A stretch of 64,000 nucleotides of DNA from Brevibacillus sp042683565 (GTDB lineage: Bacteria; Bacillota; Bacilli; Brevibacillales; Brevibacillaceae): contig NZ_JBHUJW010000043.1 in NCBI RefSeq assembly GCF_042683565.1, positions 744,001-808,000 of the forward strand. The letters run 5' to 3'. Of the stretch, positions 51,509-60,477 are shown piece after piece. The position numbers were made by a program, and so were the translations under genes. Position 1 is the first letter of the stretch. Every line of letters begins with the position of its first letter. Under the pieces are notes generated by a model. It made no database searches. It had not been told where the DNA came from and saw only the letters and a list, made by a program, of their open reading frames with translations.

Positions 51509-51670
51509 GTGAAAAGCTCTGGGCAGACTCCATCACCTGACTTGCTAGGGTTTTTGTTGCAGGAATACCGCGTCTCCTGGGCAGCCTTGTCTTCACCACT
51601 TCGCAGTTCGTCTCACACACCCACTCTTCACTTTCGCCATCATCACCTGACCGAGTTGTGGCGAAAATAG
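51509..51670 (+). CDS. Small protein, 53 residues, unknown
   Basis: GTG 51509 is preceded by the full consensus ribosome site AAGGAGGTGAGCGC, and a strong rightward terminator follows 54 bases after the TAG. Both lie in an otherwise empty 380-base gap, so a dedicated transcript is likely. The product starts MKSSGQTPSPDLLGFLLQEYR and ends HHHLTELWRK; it has a His cluster (FRHHHLTEL) and no membrane span. I do not recognise it. Confidence 0.5.
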   Translation: MKSSGQTPSPDLLGFLLQEYRVSWAALSSPLRSSSHTPTLHFRHHHLTELWRK

Positions 51671-51723
51671 GCACGGCAAGCAGTTGTGTTACCCAATTTC
51701 CCCTACCTACACCTAACCCTCTT

Positions 51724-51757
51724 GCTCCTGTCCTCACCAAGACAGGGGCCTTTTTTA
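51724..51757 (+). terminator. Rightward terminator, overlapping the mtaD stop
   Basis: GCTCCTGTC pairs with GACAGGGGC, followed by CTTTTTT. It is oriented for the small gene at 51509. Confidence 0.75.
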
Positions 51758-53059
51758 CCGTTTCAATGTCTGGAATACGCGATTCGCTTCGTAGATCGCC
51801 CGCTCCTCGTCGATCGTGAGCAGCTGATGATTGCGCATCAAGTATTTCCCTTGGACGATAGTATCCTTCACATCCCGGCCATTTGCTGCGTACACGACAT
51901 GTGAGATCGGCTCATGCGCAGGGTGGAAATGCGCCTGATGGCTGTCCAGCACGATCAGGTCCGCTTGCTTGCCTACCTCAATCGAACCAAGGGTATCTGC
52001 CTGGAATACGCCGTCCGCTCCGTAGCGGGTCGCCATCCGCAGCGCTTCCTCCGCAGGCACGGCCACCGGGTCGTTGTTCACGCCTTTGTGCAAGATCGCC
52101 GCGAGCTTCAATTCTTCAAACAGATTCAGGTTGTTGTTGCTGGCCGAGCTGTCCGTTCCCAGCGAGACGCTGATGCCTTTTGCCAGCATCTTCGGTACCG
52201 GTGCCACGCCGCTCGCCAGCTTCAGGTTGCTCACTACGTTATGTGAAACTCTCACTTGGTATTTTGCCAAGATGTCAATCTCTTCATCCGTCAAATGGAC
52301 AGCGTGAGCCACGAGCGTCGGACGGGCAAACATGCCCAGCTTCTCCAGATGGGCGACCGGACGAAGCCCGTAATCCTTTTCGTTTTGCCCCACTTCCCAG
52401 GCCGTTTCCGACATGTGGATGTGCAGCGGCAGCGACAGCTCGTCTGCTTTTTCGATGATTTGCGTAATAAAGCGCGGGTCGCACGTATAAGGAGCGTGCG
52501 GCGCCATCATGACGGTAATGCGTCCGTCTGCCTGATTGTGCCATTCCTTCGCAAATGCCGTAGCATCCGCGAGCTTCACCTGGCGCTCTTCTTCCGAGCA
52601 CAGCCCGATCATTCCCCGGCAGAGACGGGCGCGCATCCCTGCTGCCTCAACCGCTTTGGCTACCTCGTCCATGTGGTCGTACATATCGACGAACGTCGTA
52701 GTACCTGTACGGATCATTTCGATCAGCGACAGCTGCGTGCCCCATTTTACGTGGTTGCCGGTGAACTGCGCTTCCAGCGGCCACATTTTGTCTTCCAGCC
52801 ACTGTTGCAGCGGCAAATCGTCGGCATAGCCGCGCAGGAGCGACATGCCGGCATGTCCGTGAGTATTGATGAAACCCGGCAGAATATAGTCGCCTCTTTG
52901 GTCGATGACTTCATCGTAGCCGGCATCTGTGAGGTCTTCCGGCGTTGGTCCGACGTAGGTGATCTTGTCCCCTTCAAAGGCTACTGCCCCATCGTGGATG
53001 ACTTCGTTCTGGTCGTTTGCAGTGATTACGGTTGCGTGGATGAGGATCGTCTTTTTCAT
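51755..53059 (-). CDS. mtaD: 5-methylthioadenosine/S-adenosylhomocysteine deaminase
   Basis: Amidohydrolase deaminating methylthioadenosine and S-adenosylhomocysteine to inosine analogues in methionine salvage. 434 residues: metal-binding NTHGHAGMSLLRG, MMAPHAPYTC, the His of LHIHMSETAWEV, VAHAVHL and the catalytic Asp in LGTDSSASNNNLN. The family also contains chlorohydrolase-type deaminases, so the substrate is probable, not certain. ATG 53059 follows GGACGGAGT. It is the gene after rex with an 18-base gap. Confidence 0.88.
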   Translation of the reverse strand: MKKTILIHATVITANDQNEVIHDGAVAFEGDKITYVGPTPEDLTDAGYDEVIDQRGDYILPGFINTHGHAGMSLLRGYADDLPLQQWLEDKMWPLEAQFTGNHVKWGTQLSLIEMIRTGTTTFVDMYDHMDEVAKAVEAAGMRARLCRGMIGLCSEEERQVKLADATAFAKEWHNQADGRITVMMAPHAPYTCDPRFITQIIEKADELSLPLHIHMSETAWEVGQNEKDYGLRPVAHLEKLGMFARPTLVAHAVHLTDEEIDILAKYQVRVSHNVVSNLKLASGVAPVPKMLAKGISVSLGTDSSASNNNLNLFEELKLAAILHKGVNNDPVAVPAEEALRMATRYGADGVFQADTLGSIEVGKQADLIVLDSHQAHFHPAHEPISHVVYAANGRDVKDTIVQGKYLMRNHQLLTIDEERAIYEANRVFQTLKR

Positions 53060-53077
53060 GAATACACTCCGTCCTTT

Positions 53078-53701
53078 TTACGATAAATAATAAGCCAGGC
53101 TCTGCAGGTTGGACGTGACGTCCGCATAGTGGATACGCACGTCCTTGGCAGAGCGAATTGTGGTAGGCGCAAAGTTCAAGATCCCTTTGATCCCCGCTTC
53201 GGTCAACTGATCGCATACGGACTGCGCTGCGGATGCAGGGACAGTGATAATCGCCAGTTTGATATTCAGAGCCGCGATCGTCTCCGCGAGCTCTTCCAGT
53301 GGCTGGATCGTCAGTCCTGCCACCTTTTTTCCCAGCTTCTCGGGATCGCAGTCAAAAATGGCCGCAATCCGCATGTTATCCTTCAAATAAGCGTTATAAT
53401 TGCTGATGGCATGGCCCAGATGCCCCGCGCCTACCAGCACAACCCGAATTTCATCGGTCAATTTCAGAATCTGGCGTATTTTCTCTATCAGATAATTGAC
53501 TTCGTAGCCAATCCCCTTTTTGCCAAAATCTCCGAACGTGGCGAGATCTTTTCGGATTTGCGCAGGATTGACGTCCAGATTCTTGCCCATTTGCTGGGAG
53601 GAAACGGTTGCCACGCCCACTTGCTGCAAATAACTCAGGTAGCGCAGATAGATCGGCAGACGACGGACAACCGCCTCTGAAATCTTCTCTTGTTTGGCCA
53701 C
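53078..53701 (-). CDS. rex: Redox-sensing transcriptional repressor Rex
   Basis: Senses the NADH/NAD+ ratio and represses fermentation and respiration genes. 207 residues: N-terminal winged helix (QQVGVATVSSQQMGKNLDVNPAQIRKDL), the GDFGKKGIGYEV linker, and a Rossmann domain with VGAGHLGHAI and FDCDPEKLG. The GTG start at 53701 is behind GAGGGGTGG. Its operator-type sequence (TTGTGAA...TTCACAA) is not seen in this window. Confidence 0.93.
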   Translation of the reverse strand: MAKQEKISEAVVRRLPIYLRYLSYLQQVGVATVSSQQMGKNLDVNPAQIRKDLATFGDFGKKGIGYEVNYLIEKIRQILKLTDEIRVVLVGAGHLGHAISNYNAYLKDNMRIAAIFDCDPEKLGKKVAGLTIQPLEELAETIAALNIKLAIITVPASAAQSVCDQLTEAGIKGILNFAPTTIRSAKDVRIHYADVTSNLQSLAYYLS

Positions 53702-53717
53702 GTTCGGCCACCCCTCT

Positions 53718-54614
53718 TCATTTCTTTTGCTTCAGGATGCGGTAGTCCTTCCCGTTCGACAAGATCGTAATCGTCCCGTCGCGGTCGGTCATATACGTCT
53801 CGGCCCACGATTCGCCGAGCCGCTCCAGCACTTCCGTACGGCTTTCCTTCATGCTCTCGCGCGACTTGCCCGTCTGGATGATGGCCACCTGGGGGTCCAC
53901 CTTGGTGAGAAAGGGCTGGGACGAACCTTGGTTGCTGCCTTGTCCCCCTACTTTCAGCACTTCCGCTGCGAGCAGCTCCGGATGCCGCTCCAGCAGCCGC
54001 TCTTCCGCCTCTTCGTTGATTCCGCTTGCGAACAAATAGCGCAAGCGACCATGCTGCAGACGAAAGACGAGCGAATTGTTCTGCGGCGACAAAAACAACG
54101 GCTCCTCGGGAAGCAGCACTTGCATCGTGACGCCATCCTCCAGCCTGATTTCCTGGCCAGCGACAGCCGTCATCCGTTTTTGGGAGGCTTCAATCGGCAG
54201 AGCCTTGAAGATGGTTTGTTCAATCAGTTTAGGCAAAATGACGGTGTCCACCGGAATCGTTTTGGCCAACGACGCGTATCCTCCGGTGTGCTCCGGCTGG
54301 TCGTTCGTCACGACCAGATAGTCCAGCCGCGTCAGCTTCCGCTCTGCCAATCGTTCCGCCAAAACAGACCAGTCTTCCTCACTGCCCGTATCGATCAGCA
54401 TTGTCTGGCCCCCTGGAAACCGGACGAGGGTGCTTTCCCCGTGAGGCAGCGCAAAGAAAGTAAGCACCAGACCGACAAAGTCTTGCTCGTTGTCGCTGGC
54501 ATACGGATCTTCCACCTTGATGGCACTTTGGGACTGTCCTGCAAGCGTGCAGGTAAACAGGAAGGCCGCAGTAAAACCAAGCAACAGCCAGCGCCATGTC
54601 GTTTTCCATCCCAT
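53718..54614 (-). CDS. Secreted metallo-beta-lactamase-fold protein, ComEC C-terminal type, with altered metal motif
   Basis: 298 residues with a signal peptide (WRWLLLGFTAAFLFTCTLAG). The domain begins VLTFFALPHGESTLVRFPGGQTMLIDTG, like the ComEC C-terminal domain, but where HxHxDH is expected it reads TNDQPEH (103-109), so several metal ligands are replaced and catalytic activity is doubtful. Later elements (GQEIRLEDGVTMQVLLPE, LKVGGQGSNQGSS) are as in the family, again with His changed in the GxHG-type motif. ATG 54614 follows TTAGGTGAT. It is between dinG and rex on the same strand. Confidence 0.78.
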   Translation of the reverse strand: MGWKTTWRWLLLGFTAAFLFTCTLAGQSQSAIKVEDPYASDNEQDFVGLVLTFFALPHGESTLVRFPGGQTMLIDTGSEEDWSVLAERLAERKLTRLDYLVVTNDQPEHTGGYASLAKTIPVDTVILPKLIEQTIFKALPIEASQKRMTAVAGQEIRLEDGVTMQVLLPEEPLFLSPQNNSLVFRLQHGRLRYLFASGINEEAEERLLERHPELLAAEVLKVGGQGSNQGSSQPFLTKVDPQVAIIQTGKSRESMKESRTEVLERLGESWAETYMTDRDGTITILSNGKDYRILKQKK

Positions 54615-54656
54615 CTATTTTATCACCTAAATCCCTGGGAGACTATTGCTTCATTA

Positions 54657-57560
54657 TTATGAGCCAGACAGGGGGGACATACCGAGGAATGGAGCGATCT
54701 TCTCGCGCAGCGTCGGCCACGGACCGCTCTCGATCGTATACGGCGGCAAAGATTGCAGAAAGGCGCGGCCGTATCTGGACTCCACGACCCGCGTGTCAAA
54801 TACGACAACGACACCCCGATCCAGATGGTGGCGAATCAATCTTCCGACACCTTGCTTGAACAAAATGACCGCCTGCGGCAAAGCCATTGACATGAACGCA
54901 TTTTTTCCTTCTGCCTTTAGCATCTCGGCGCGTCCTTGATAGACCGGATGATTGGGCGGAGTAAACGGCAGACGGACAATGACCAGACTGCTCAAGGCAT
55001 CCCCCGGAATGTCCACGCCTTCCCAAAAGCTGCTGGTCCCGAGCAGCACGCTGCGCTCAATCGACTGGAACAGTCCCACCAGCTTGCTGCGGTTGTTGCT
55101 GTCGATGCCGTGTCCCAGCAGCGTGTACGAATCCGGGGAACCTGCCAGCCGTTCCTTCATCGCCTGATAAACGAGCCGCAGCATCGAATGGGACGTGAAC
55201 AGGATCAGCGTCCGGCCGCCGGAAGCCTGAACGACATCGAGACAGCCTTGGACGACAGCATCAAGATAAGTCCCATCGTTTTCCTTGCCCGGCGCAGGGA
55301 AATCAGACGGGATCAAAAGCAGCCCCTGGTTCTCGTAATCAAACGGGGAAGGCAGCGACAACGTGCGGACCCTCCCTTCCGGCAACAGGTCCAGTCCAAA
55401 GCGGCCCAGCATGTACGAGAAGCTGTTTTTCACCGTCAACGTCGCCGAGGTGAGAATCAGGCTCCGCTTTTGGGCAAAAAGCGGCTCAGAGAGCGAATCG
55501 GAGACCTTCAGCAACGCAGCGGAGAGATGCACCTGCTTGCGCGCCAGCCGCGACTCGACTTCCATCCAGTACACATATTCAGGATCTTGCTCCAGCAAAA
55601 AGAAGTGCAGCAGCTCTACCGTTTTTTGCCAGTCGTTTAGCAGCCCTGAAAGGTCGGTACGCAGGCTGCGCAGGGCAAATGGCGGCTTCTCCTCGGACGG
55701 AACCTCTCTAACCAGCCGATCAAGCACCTCTCCGAAAGCCGTCATGACCTCGATCAGCTTTCGGGTCGACTTGCGAATGCGCTCGTGCTTGCCTGAAAAT
55801 GATTCCGGCCGATAGCGAACGGTCTCCCTGCCAGCGTCCGTCGTTTCCTCCGCACGCTCGGACGCCCAGGCGTACAACAGCTGCGTCCAGTGCTGCGCCT
55901 TGTCGCGCAAAGTACCGGACACCCGCGTCAGCTCTGCCAACTGCTCCTCAACGAAGCTTTGCGGGGCGCCCATCCAGTTCTCCCACTCCTCGACGAACCG
56001 GGACAAGGCGCTGCCCTCCTCTACAGAAGCCCGGTCCAGAAGAAACAGCAACTGCGTCGTCGTGAACTGCTTGCCCAGGTGCTGGGTAGCGGCGTCTTCC
56101 AAATGGTGTGCTTCATCCAGAATCGCGACTTCATATGGGGGCAGGATGCGGTTTTCGGCCTGCAGATCACTGATGAACAGCGCGTGGTTGACGATCAGGA
56201 CGTCAGCGTCTTTCGCCCGCTCCTTGGCCTGAAAGTAATAACAGCGGCTAAACCACGGGCACGCCCGGTTCAGGCAGGAGCCCGTATCGCTTTTGACCTG
56301 CTGCCAGAACAGCTGTCCCGCCGGCGGCATGCTAAGCTCTTCCACATCGCCGGTCTCTGTCTGGGTGAGCCAGATCAGCATTTGGCCTTTGACCAGCCGC
56401 ATTTCCTGGCTGCTGCCCTCCACCGGCTCTTCCAGCGCCTGCTCGAACTTGCGGAGACACAGGTAGTTTCCTCTGCCTTTCAGCGTAGAGGCGGTAAAGT
56501 CAAAAGGAAGCGTCTGCTGCAGCGTCAAAATTTCTTTGTGAAACAGCTGTTCCTGCAGCTGGATCGTATTGGTACTGACCACGAGCTGTTGCTGATTTTG
56601 CTTCGCCCAGACAATCCCCGGAAGCAAATAGCCCAGCGATTTGCCCGTGCCAGTACCTGCCTCCACCAGCAGATGCGCACCGTCCTGTATCGCGTCATAG
56701 ACGGCGTGCATCATCGCTTCCTGCGCATCCCGGCGCTGATAGCCCGCGACGTGCGTCGACATGCTTCCGCCATCGCCCAGGACGTCCTCCAAAAGCTGCG
56801 GGAAGGCAGCAGGCGGGGCTTCTGTTTGCGGCGGACGCTGAAAGGACGCCGTCAGTTTTTCTTCCCGTTTGCGCAAAGCGAGTTGGCGGTACACATCCCA
56901 CATGTCTGCCGGTTCGCCCGGGGAAGCATCGGTGTCCAGCTGCGGGAGCAAAGCCATTTTTTCCATTTCCACATGGCGCAGCAGCACAGTGATGTCGGAA
57001 CGAAAGGAGGACACCAGGAGTTGCAGTCGCTGGATCGTCACCAGCGGCAGGCTCTGCAAAATTTCCAGCAAATGCAGGAACAGCTGTGCCGTTGCCATCG
57101 CATCGCTGTCCGCCTGATGCGGATTGTCATGCTCAATCGCAAGCTCCGATGCCAGCTCCCCCAGCCGGTAGCTGTTCTGCGTCGGCATCAGGAGGCGAGA
57201 GAGCTCCACCGTGTCCAGCACGTAGCCGTCAAACGCATAATAGCCCTGACTAAGCAGGGCTTCTTGTAAAAACTGGAGATCAAAGCTGGCATTGTGGGCG
57301 ACGAAGACCCGGCCATCCAGCATTCGTAAAAGACGTGGGAAAACTTCCTCGAGCGAAGGAGCATCGCGGACCATCTCCTCCGTAATGCCCGTTAATTGTG
57401 TAATAAAAGACGGGATCGGTTGTCCCGGATTGACCAGGGTAGAAAAGCTGTCTGTCACTTGCCCGTTGTCAATGGCAACAGCTCCGATCTGGATAATGCT
57501 GTCGCCGTGGCGCGGATGGCTTCCCGTTGTTTCAAAATCTACTACCAGTAATCGATTCAA
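54657..57560 (-). CDS. dinG: DinG-type helicase fused to a DnaQ-like 3'-5' exonuclease
   Basis: 967 residues, the Bacillus-type fusion. Residues 1-170 are a DEDDh exonuclease: VVDFETTG (Exo I), HNASFDLQFL (Exo II), HQADSDAMAT (Exo III). The XPD-like helicase has Walker A EAGTGTGKS, DEAH box in LDEAHHLEDAA and C-terminal motifs QSIERSVLLGTSSFWEGVDIPG and RLPFTPPNHP. Four cysteines (YLCLRK, then CLNRACPWFSRC) suit an Fe-S cluster. TTG 57560 has GAGGTGA seven bases upstream. Confidence 0.93.
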   Translation of the reverse strand: MNRLLVVDFETTGSHPRHGDSIIQIGAVAIDNGQVTDSFSTLVNPGQPIPSFITQLTGITEEMVRDAPSLEEVFPRLLRMLDGRVFVAHNASFDLQFLQEALLSQGYYAFDGYVLDTVELSRLLMPTQNSYRLGELASELAIEHDNPHQADSDAMATAQLFLHLLEILQSLPLVTIQRLQLLVSSFRSDITVLLRHVEMEKMALLPQLDTDASPGEPADMWDVYRQLALRKREEKLTASFQRPPQTEAPPAAFPQLLEDVLGDGGSMSTHVAGYQRRDAQEAMMHAVYDAIQDGAHLLVEAGTGTGKSLGYLLPGIVWAKQNQQQLVVSTNTIQLQEQLFHKEILTLQQTLPFDFTASTLKGRGNYLCLRKFEQALEEPVEGSSQEMRLVKGQMLIWLTQTETGDVEELSMPPAGQLFWQQVKSDTGSCLNRACPWFSRCYYFQAKERAKDADVLIVNHALFISDLQAENRILPPYEVAILDEAHHLEDAATQHLGKQFTTTQLLFLLDRASVEEGSALSRFVEEWENWMGAPQSFVEEQLAELTRVSGTLRDKAQHWTQLLYAWASERAEETTDAGRETVRYRPESFSGKHERIRKSTRKLIEVMTAFGEVLDRLVREVPSEEKPPFALRSLRTDLSGLLNDWQKTVELLHFFLLEQDPEYVYWMEVESRLARKQVHLSAALLKVSDSLSEPLFAQKRSLILTSATLTVKNSFSYMLGRFGLDLLPEGRVRTLSLPSPFDYENQGLLLIPSDFPAPGKENDGTYLDAVVQGCLDVVQASGGRTLILFTSHSMLRLVYQAMKERLAGSPDSYTLLGHGIDSNNRSKLVGLFQSIERSVLLGTSSFWEGVDIPGDALSSLVIVRLPFTPPNHPVYQGRAEMLKAEGKNAFMSMALPQAVILFKQGVGRLIRHHLDRGVVVVFDTRVVESRYGRAFLQSLPPYTIESGPWPTLREKIAPFLGMSPLSGS

Positions 57561-57654
57561 GCGTTTGTCACCTCATAACCTGGGCGGGTTCTTGCATCCG
57601 CTCACTCTACCCCATTCGGCAGCAGCATGGCAATTTCCTGCTTTTTCGCCTGGT

Positions 57655-59127
57655 TTAGGGACTTAGCAACTCGATCTCCCGCACCGGCTCCCCTAATTTG
57701 CTGGCACACAGCTGCATGTAGACGGGAACTTCCCGGAACTGGTCAGCATGCGGGAGAATCCGCCGGAAGTATTGCTCCGCCAAACGCCAGTTTTCCTCGA
57801 CGAGTGCCAGCCGCCCCAGGTGAAAGTAACCAAGAGATTGGACATACGGCTCCGGATCGTCCGCGAACTGCTTCGCCAAACGTTTGGCAGCCTGCAACTC
57901 TCCCAGCTTTTCGTAAGCGGAGATCATGCCGGATTGCCCCAGCCGATTGTCCCGATCCCGCTCCAGCAAGCGGCGAAAAACGGCCATGGCCTTGTCCACA
58001 TCTCCGTCAAACAACAGCATCCAGCCATAGCTGAAAATAAAATCGTTGTGCTGCGGAGACAGGCTGATCGCCTTTTTCAATAGCGTGATTGCCCTCTTCG
58101 TCCCGGCGATCAGCCAGGTGTTCCAGGCGAGGCCATGCCAAGCCCAGCCCTCTCTCGGCAACCGCTCCGTCAGGAAATGATAACAGACTTGCGCCCGGTG
58201 GTAGTTCCCCGCTGATTCATACAGGGAGGCCATTTCTTGCAGCGTTTCGTTGTCCAGCTCACGCGAAGGCAATTGCAAAGATGCAGGCGGCGTCAACTCG
58301 GCATTCACGTCCATGGCTTGCAGCTTTTGGGCAGCCCGCAGCCAGAGCAGTTGCGCTTCCCAGTCGTTCTCGTCCCTATGCAGGCACTTCTCGATCTCAT
58401 CCAGGGCTTCTTTGGCATCTCCGTCCTTGAAGTAGCAGAGCGCCAGATTGTAGCGCGCCTCCTCCTGGTCGGGCTTGACTTCGAGTGACTGCTTGAACGC
58501 CTGGGCGGCCTCGAGCCACTTCCGTTCTTCGGCGAGAATACACCCGATGGCGTTGTAGCTGATGGCGACTACGGCAGGGGAGCTGGCTGACCTGCTCAAG
58601 AGCCGGAATTCACGAAGAGCGGCCTCCCGTTCCTCGGAGAACAACAGGCTGTAGGCGTAGTACAGCCGTCCGCTCTCCCAGTCAGGCGACTGTTCGATCA
58701 GTTCGGCAAAACACTTTTTGGCATCCTGATACATCCGCAAATGGTAAAAGCCTTCCCCACGCCGAAACATCGGCTCGTACGGATTGCTTTCCTTTTTTTG
58801 GCTGTCTGGCGCAGCTTTTTTGGGGGCATCTGCCTCATTTTCATCCTGTATCGACGCGGCTGTACTGGCCGCTTCATTCGCCGCTGCTGCCGGCACCTTG
58901 CCTTCTGCTGGCGGCAGCTGGCCTTCCATTTCCTTGACCCGGCGAATTGTCTCGGACAGGCGCTCCTCAAATTGCAGCCAATGATCCACGACCGTATCGC
59001 TGACCTGGCGCAAATGATACAGTTGGTCGACAAGCTGCAGCCGTTCCTCCTCCGAAGCGCCCGGCCATTTCTCCTCGATCGTTTCCACTTTCTTTCGCAA
59101 ATCGTGGAACCATTCGTCTATATTCAC
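57655..59127 (-). CDS. Tetratricopeptide-repeat protein
   Basis: 490 residues, cytoplasmic. An N-terminal helical/coiled-coil stretch (about 1-80), an Ala/Glu/Lys-rich low-complexity linker (80-115), then a TPR solenoid to the end: units such as GRLYYAYSLLFSEEREAALREF, EARYNLALCYFKDGDAKEALDEI and FIFSYGWMLLFDGDVDKAMAVF. TPR proteins mediate protein contacts; partner unknown. GTG 59127 has GGGGGTG upstream. It lies between panD and dinG on the same strand with short gaps, so it may be part of the pan operon transcript. Confidence 0.82.
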   Translation of the reverse strand: MNIDEWFHDLRKKVETIEEKWPGASEEERLQLVDQLYHLRQVSDTVVDHWLQFEERLSETIRRVKEMEGQLPPAEGKVPAAAANEAASTAASIQDENEADAPKKAAPDSQKKESNPYEPMFRRGEGFYHLRMYQDAKKCFAELIEQSPDWESGRLYYAYSLLFSEEREAALREFRLLSRSASSPAVVAISYNAIGCILAEERKWLEAAQAFKQSLEVKPDQEEARYNLALCYFKDGDAKEALDEIEKCLHRDENDWEAQLLWLRAAQKLQAMDVNAELTPPASLQLPSRELDNETLQEMASLYESAGNYHRAQVCYHFLTERLPREGWAWHGLAWNTWLIAGTKRAITLLKKAISLSPQHNDFIFSYGWMLLFDGDVDKAMAVFRRLLERDRDNRLGQSGMISAYEKLGELQAAKRLAKQFADDPEPYVQSLGYFHLGRLALVEENWRLAEQYFRRILPHADQFREVPVYMQLCASKLGEPVREIELLSP

Positions 59128-59202
59128 GCAAAAGCCACCCCCTGTGAGGCGTGAGTACCTTCATTGTCTCACAAGGCGGGTGGCTCTATACAGAACGGCC
59201 AG

Positions 59203-59586
59203 CTAGAGGATCGTTGCGTGGATCTCTTCCCCGAGCATTTCCTTGATCCGGTTATTCTCGTCCATGATCGCCACACGCGGCTTGTACGTGCGAGCTTCCT
59301 CATCGGTCATCATGGCATAGGCGATGATGATGACGACATCCCCTTCCTGCACGAGCCGGGCGGCTGCGCCGTTAAGGCAAATGACTCCGCTCCCCGGCTC
59401 ACCTTCAATGACGTACGTCTCCAGTCTGGCGCCATTGTTGTTGTTGACGATCTGCACCTTTTCATTGGGCCAAATGTCCACGGCATCCAGGATGTTTTTG
59501 TCGATCGTAATGCTGCCGACGTAGTTCAGGTTCGCTTCTGTCACTCTGGCACGGTGAATTTTCGCTTTCATCATGGTGCGCAGCAC
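59203..59586 (-). CDS. panD: Aspartate 1-decarboxylase
   Basis: Makes beta-alanine for pantothenate. 127 residues. The self-processing site Gly24-Ser25 is visible in YVGSITID; cleavage gives the pyruvoyl cofactor. GAAARLVQEGDVVIIIAYA is the usual second half. GTG 59586 follows GGGAGG with seven bases between; the internal ATGs lie further in. Last gene of panB-panC-panD. Confidence 0.95.
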   Translation of the reverse strand: MLRTMMKAKIHRARVTEANLNYVGSITIDKNILDAVDIWPNEKVQIVNNNNGARLETYVIEGEPGSGVICLNGAAARLVQEGDVVIIIAYAMMTDEEARTYKPRVAIMDENNRIKEMLGEEIHATIL

Positions 59587-59616
59587 GCATATTCCTCCCT
59601 TGGTCTTCTGTCGCTC

Positions 59617-60477
59617 TTAGATGGTGGTAATCAAATTGTCGATCAGTCGCGTCTTTCCAAAGCGGACAGCCAGCGCCACGATGATCGATTGTCCCGGGGT
59701 GCGCGCCGAAACGGGGGAAAGATCCGGATAGGTAAGCAGCTCCACATAATCGATCTGCGCCAGCGGCATTTCTGAAATCATCTGGATGATTCGTCCGCGC
59801 ACCTCATCCAGGGCAACCCCTTCTGCCAGCCACTTTTCCGCATGTTTCAGGCTGCGCGAGAGAACCAACGCCTGCTCGCGCTCCTCTGCAGACAAATACA
59901 CGTTGCGCGAGCTTAAAGCAAGGCCGTCCGCCTCCCGCACGATCGGACAAGGGACGATCTCGACTGGCATGGACAGGTCGAACGCCATCTGGGTGACGAC
60001 TGCGACCTGCTGCGCGTCTTTTTGCCCGAAAAAGGCGTAATCCGGCTGAACGATCTGAAACAGCTTGGTCACCACTGTCGCCACGCCATCGAAATGGCCG
60101 GGACGGGATTTGCCGCACAGCTGCTCCGTCACCGTCGATACGGATACGTTCGTCAGCATCGGCTTCGGATACATCTCGCTCACTTCGGGGGTAAACAGCA
60201 GATCGACGCCCGCCGAACGGGCCAGCTCCCGGTCGCGCTCCAAATCGCGCGGATAGCGGTCGAAGTCTTCGTTGGGGCCAAATTGCAACGGGTTGACAAA
60301 AATGCTCATGACGACCAGGTCGCATTTTTCTCTCGCCGCCTTCACGAGACTCAGATGGCCTTCATGCAGGAAGCCCATGGTCGGCACGATGCCAATGGTC
60401 TTGCCCTGGCGCCGTGCTTCCTTTATATGAACGCGCATTTCTGCGATCGTGCTGATTTGCTGCATCGTCTGAATCAT
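59617..60477 (-). CDS. panC: Pantothenate synthetase
   Basis: ATP-dependent condensation of pantoate and beta-alanine. 286 residues: PTMGFLHEGHLSLV with the HIGH-like motif, FVNPLQFGPNEDFDRYPRD, GHFDGVATVVTKLF, FGQKDAQQ and LSSRNVYLS. The ATG overlaps the panB stop by four bases (ATGA), with AAGGGTGA as ribosome site, so expression is coupled. Confidence 0.95.
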   Translation of the reverse strand: MIQTMQQISTIAEMRVHIKEARRQGKTIGIVPTMGFLHEGHLSLVKAAREKCDLVVMSIFVNPLQFGPNEDFDRYPRDLERDRELARSAGVDLLFTPEVSEMYPKPMLTNVSVSTVTEQLCGKSRPGHFDGVATVVTKLFQIVQPDYAFFGQKDAQQVAVVTQMAFDLSMPVEIVPCPIVREADGLALSSRNVYLSAEEREQALVLSRSLKHAEKWLAEGVALDEVRGRIIQMISEMPLAQIDYVELLTYPDLSPVSARTPGQSIIVALAVRFGKTRLIDNLITTI

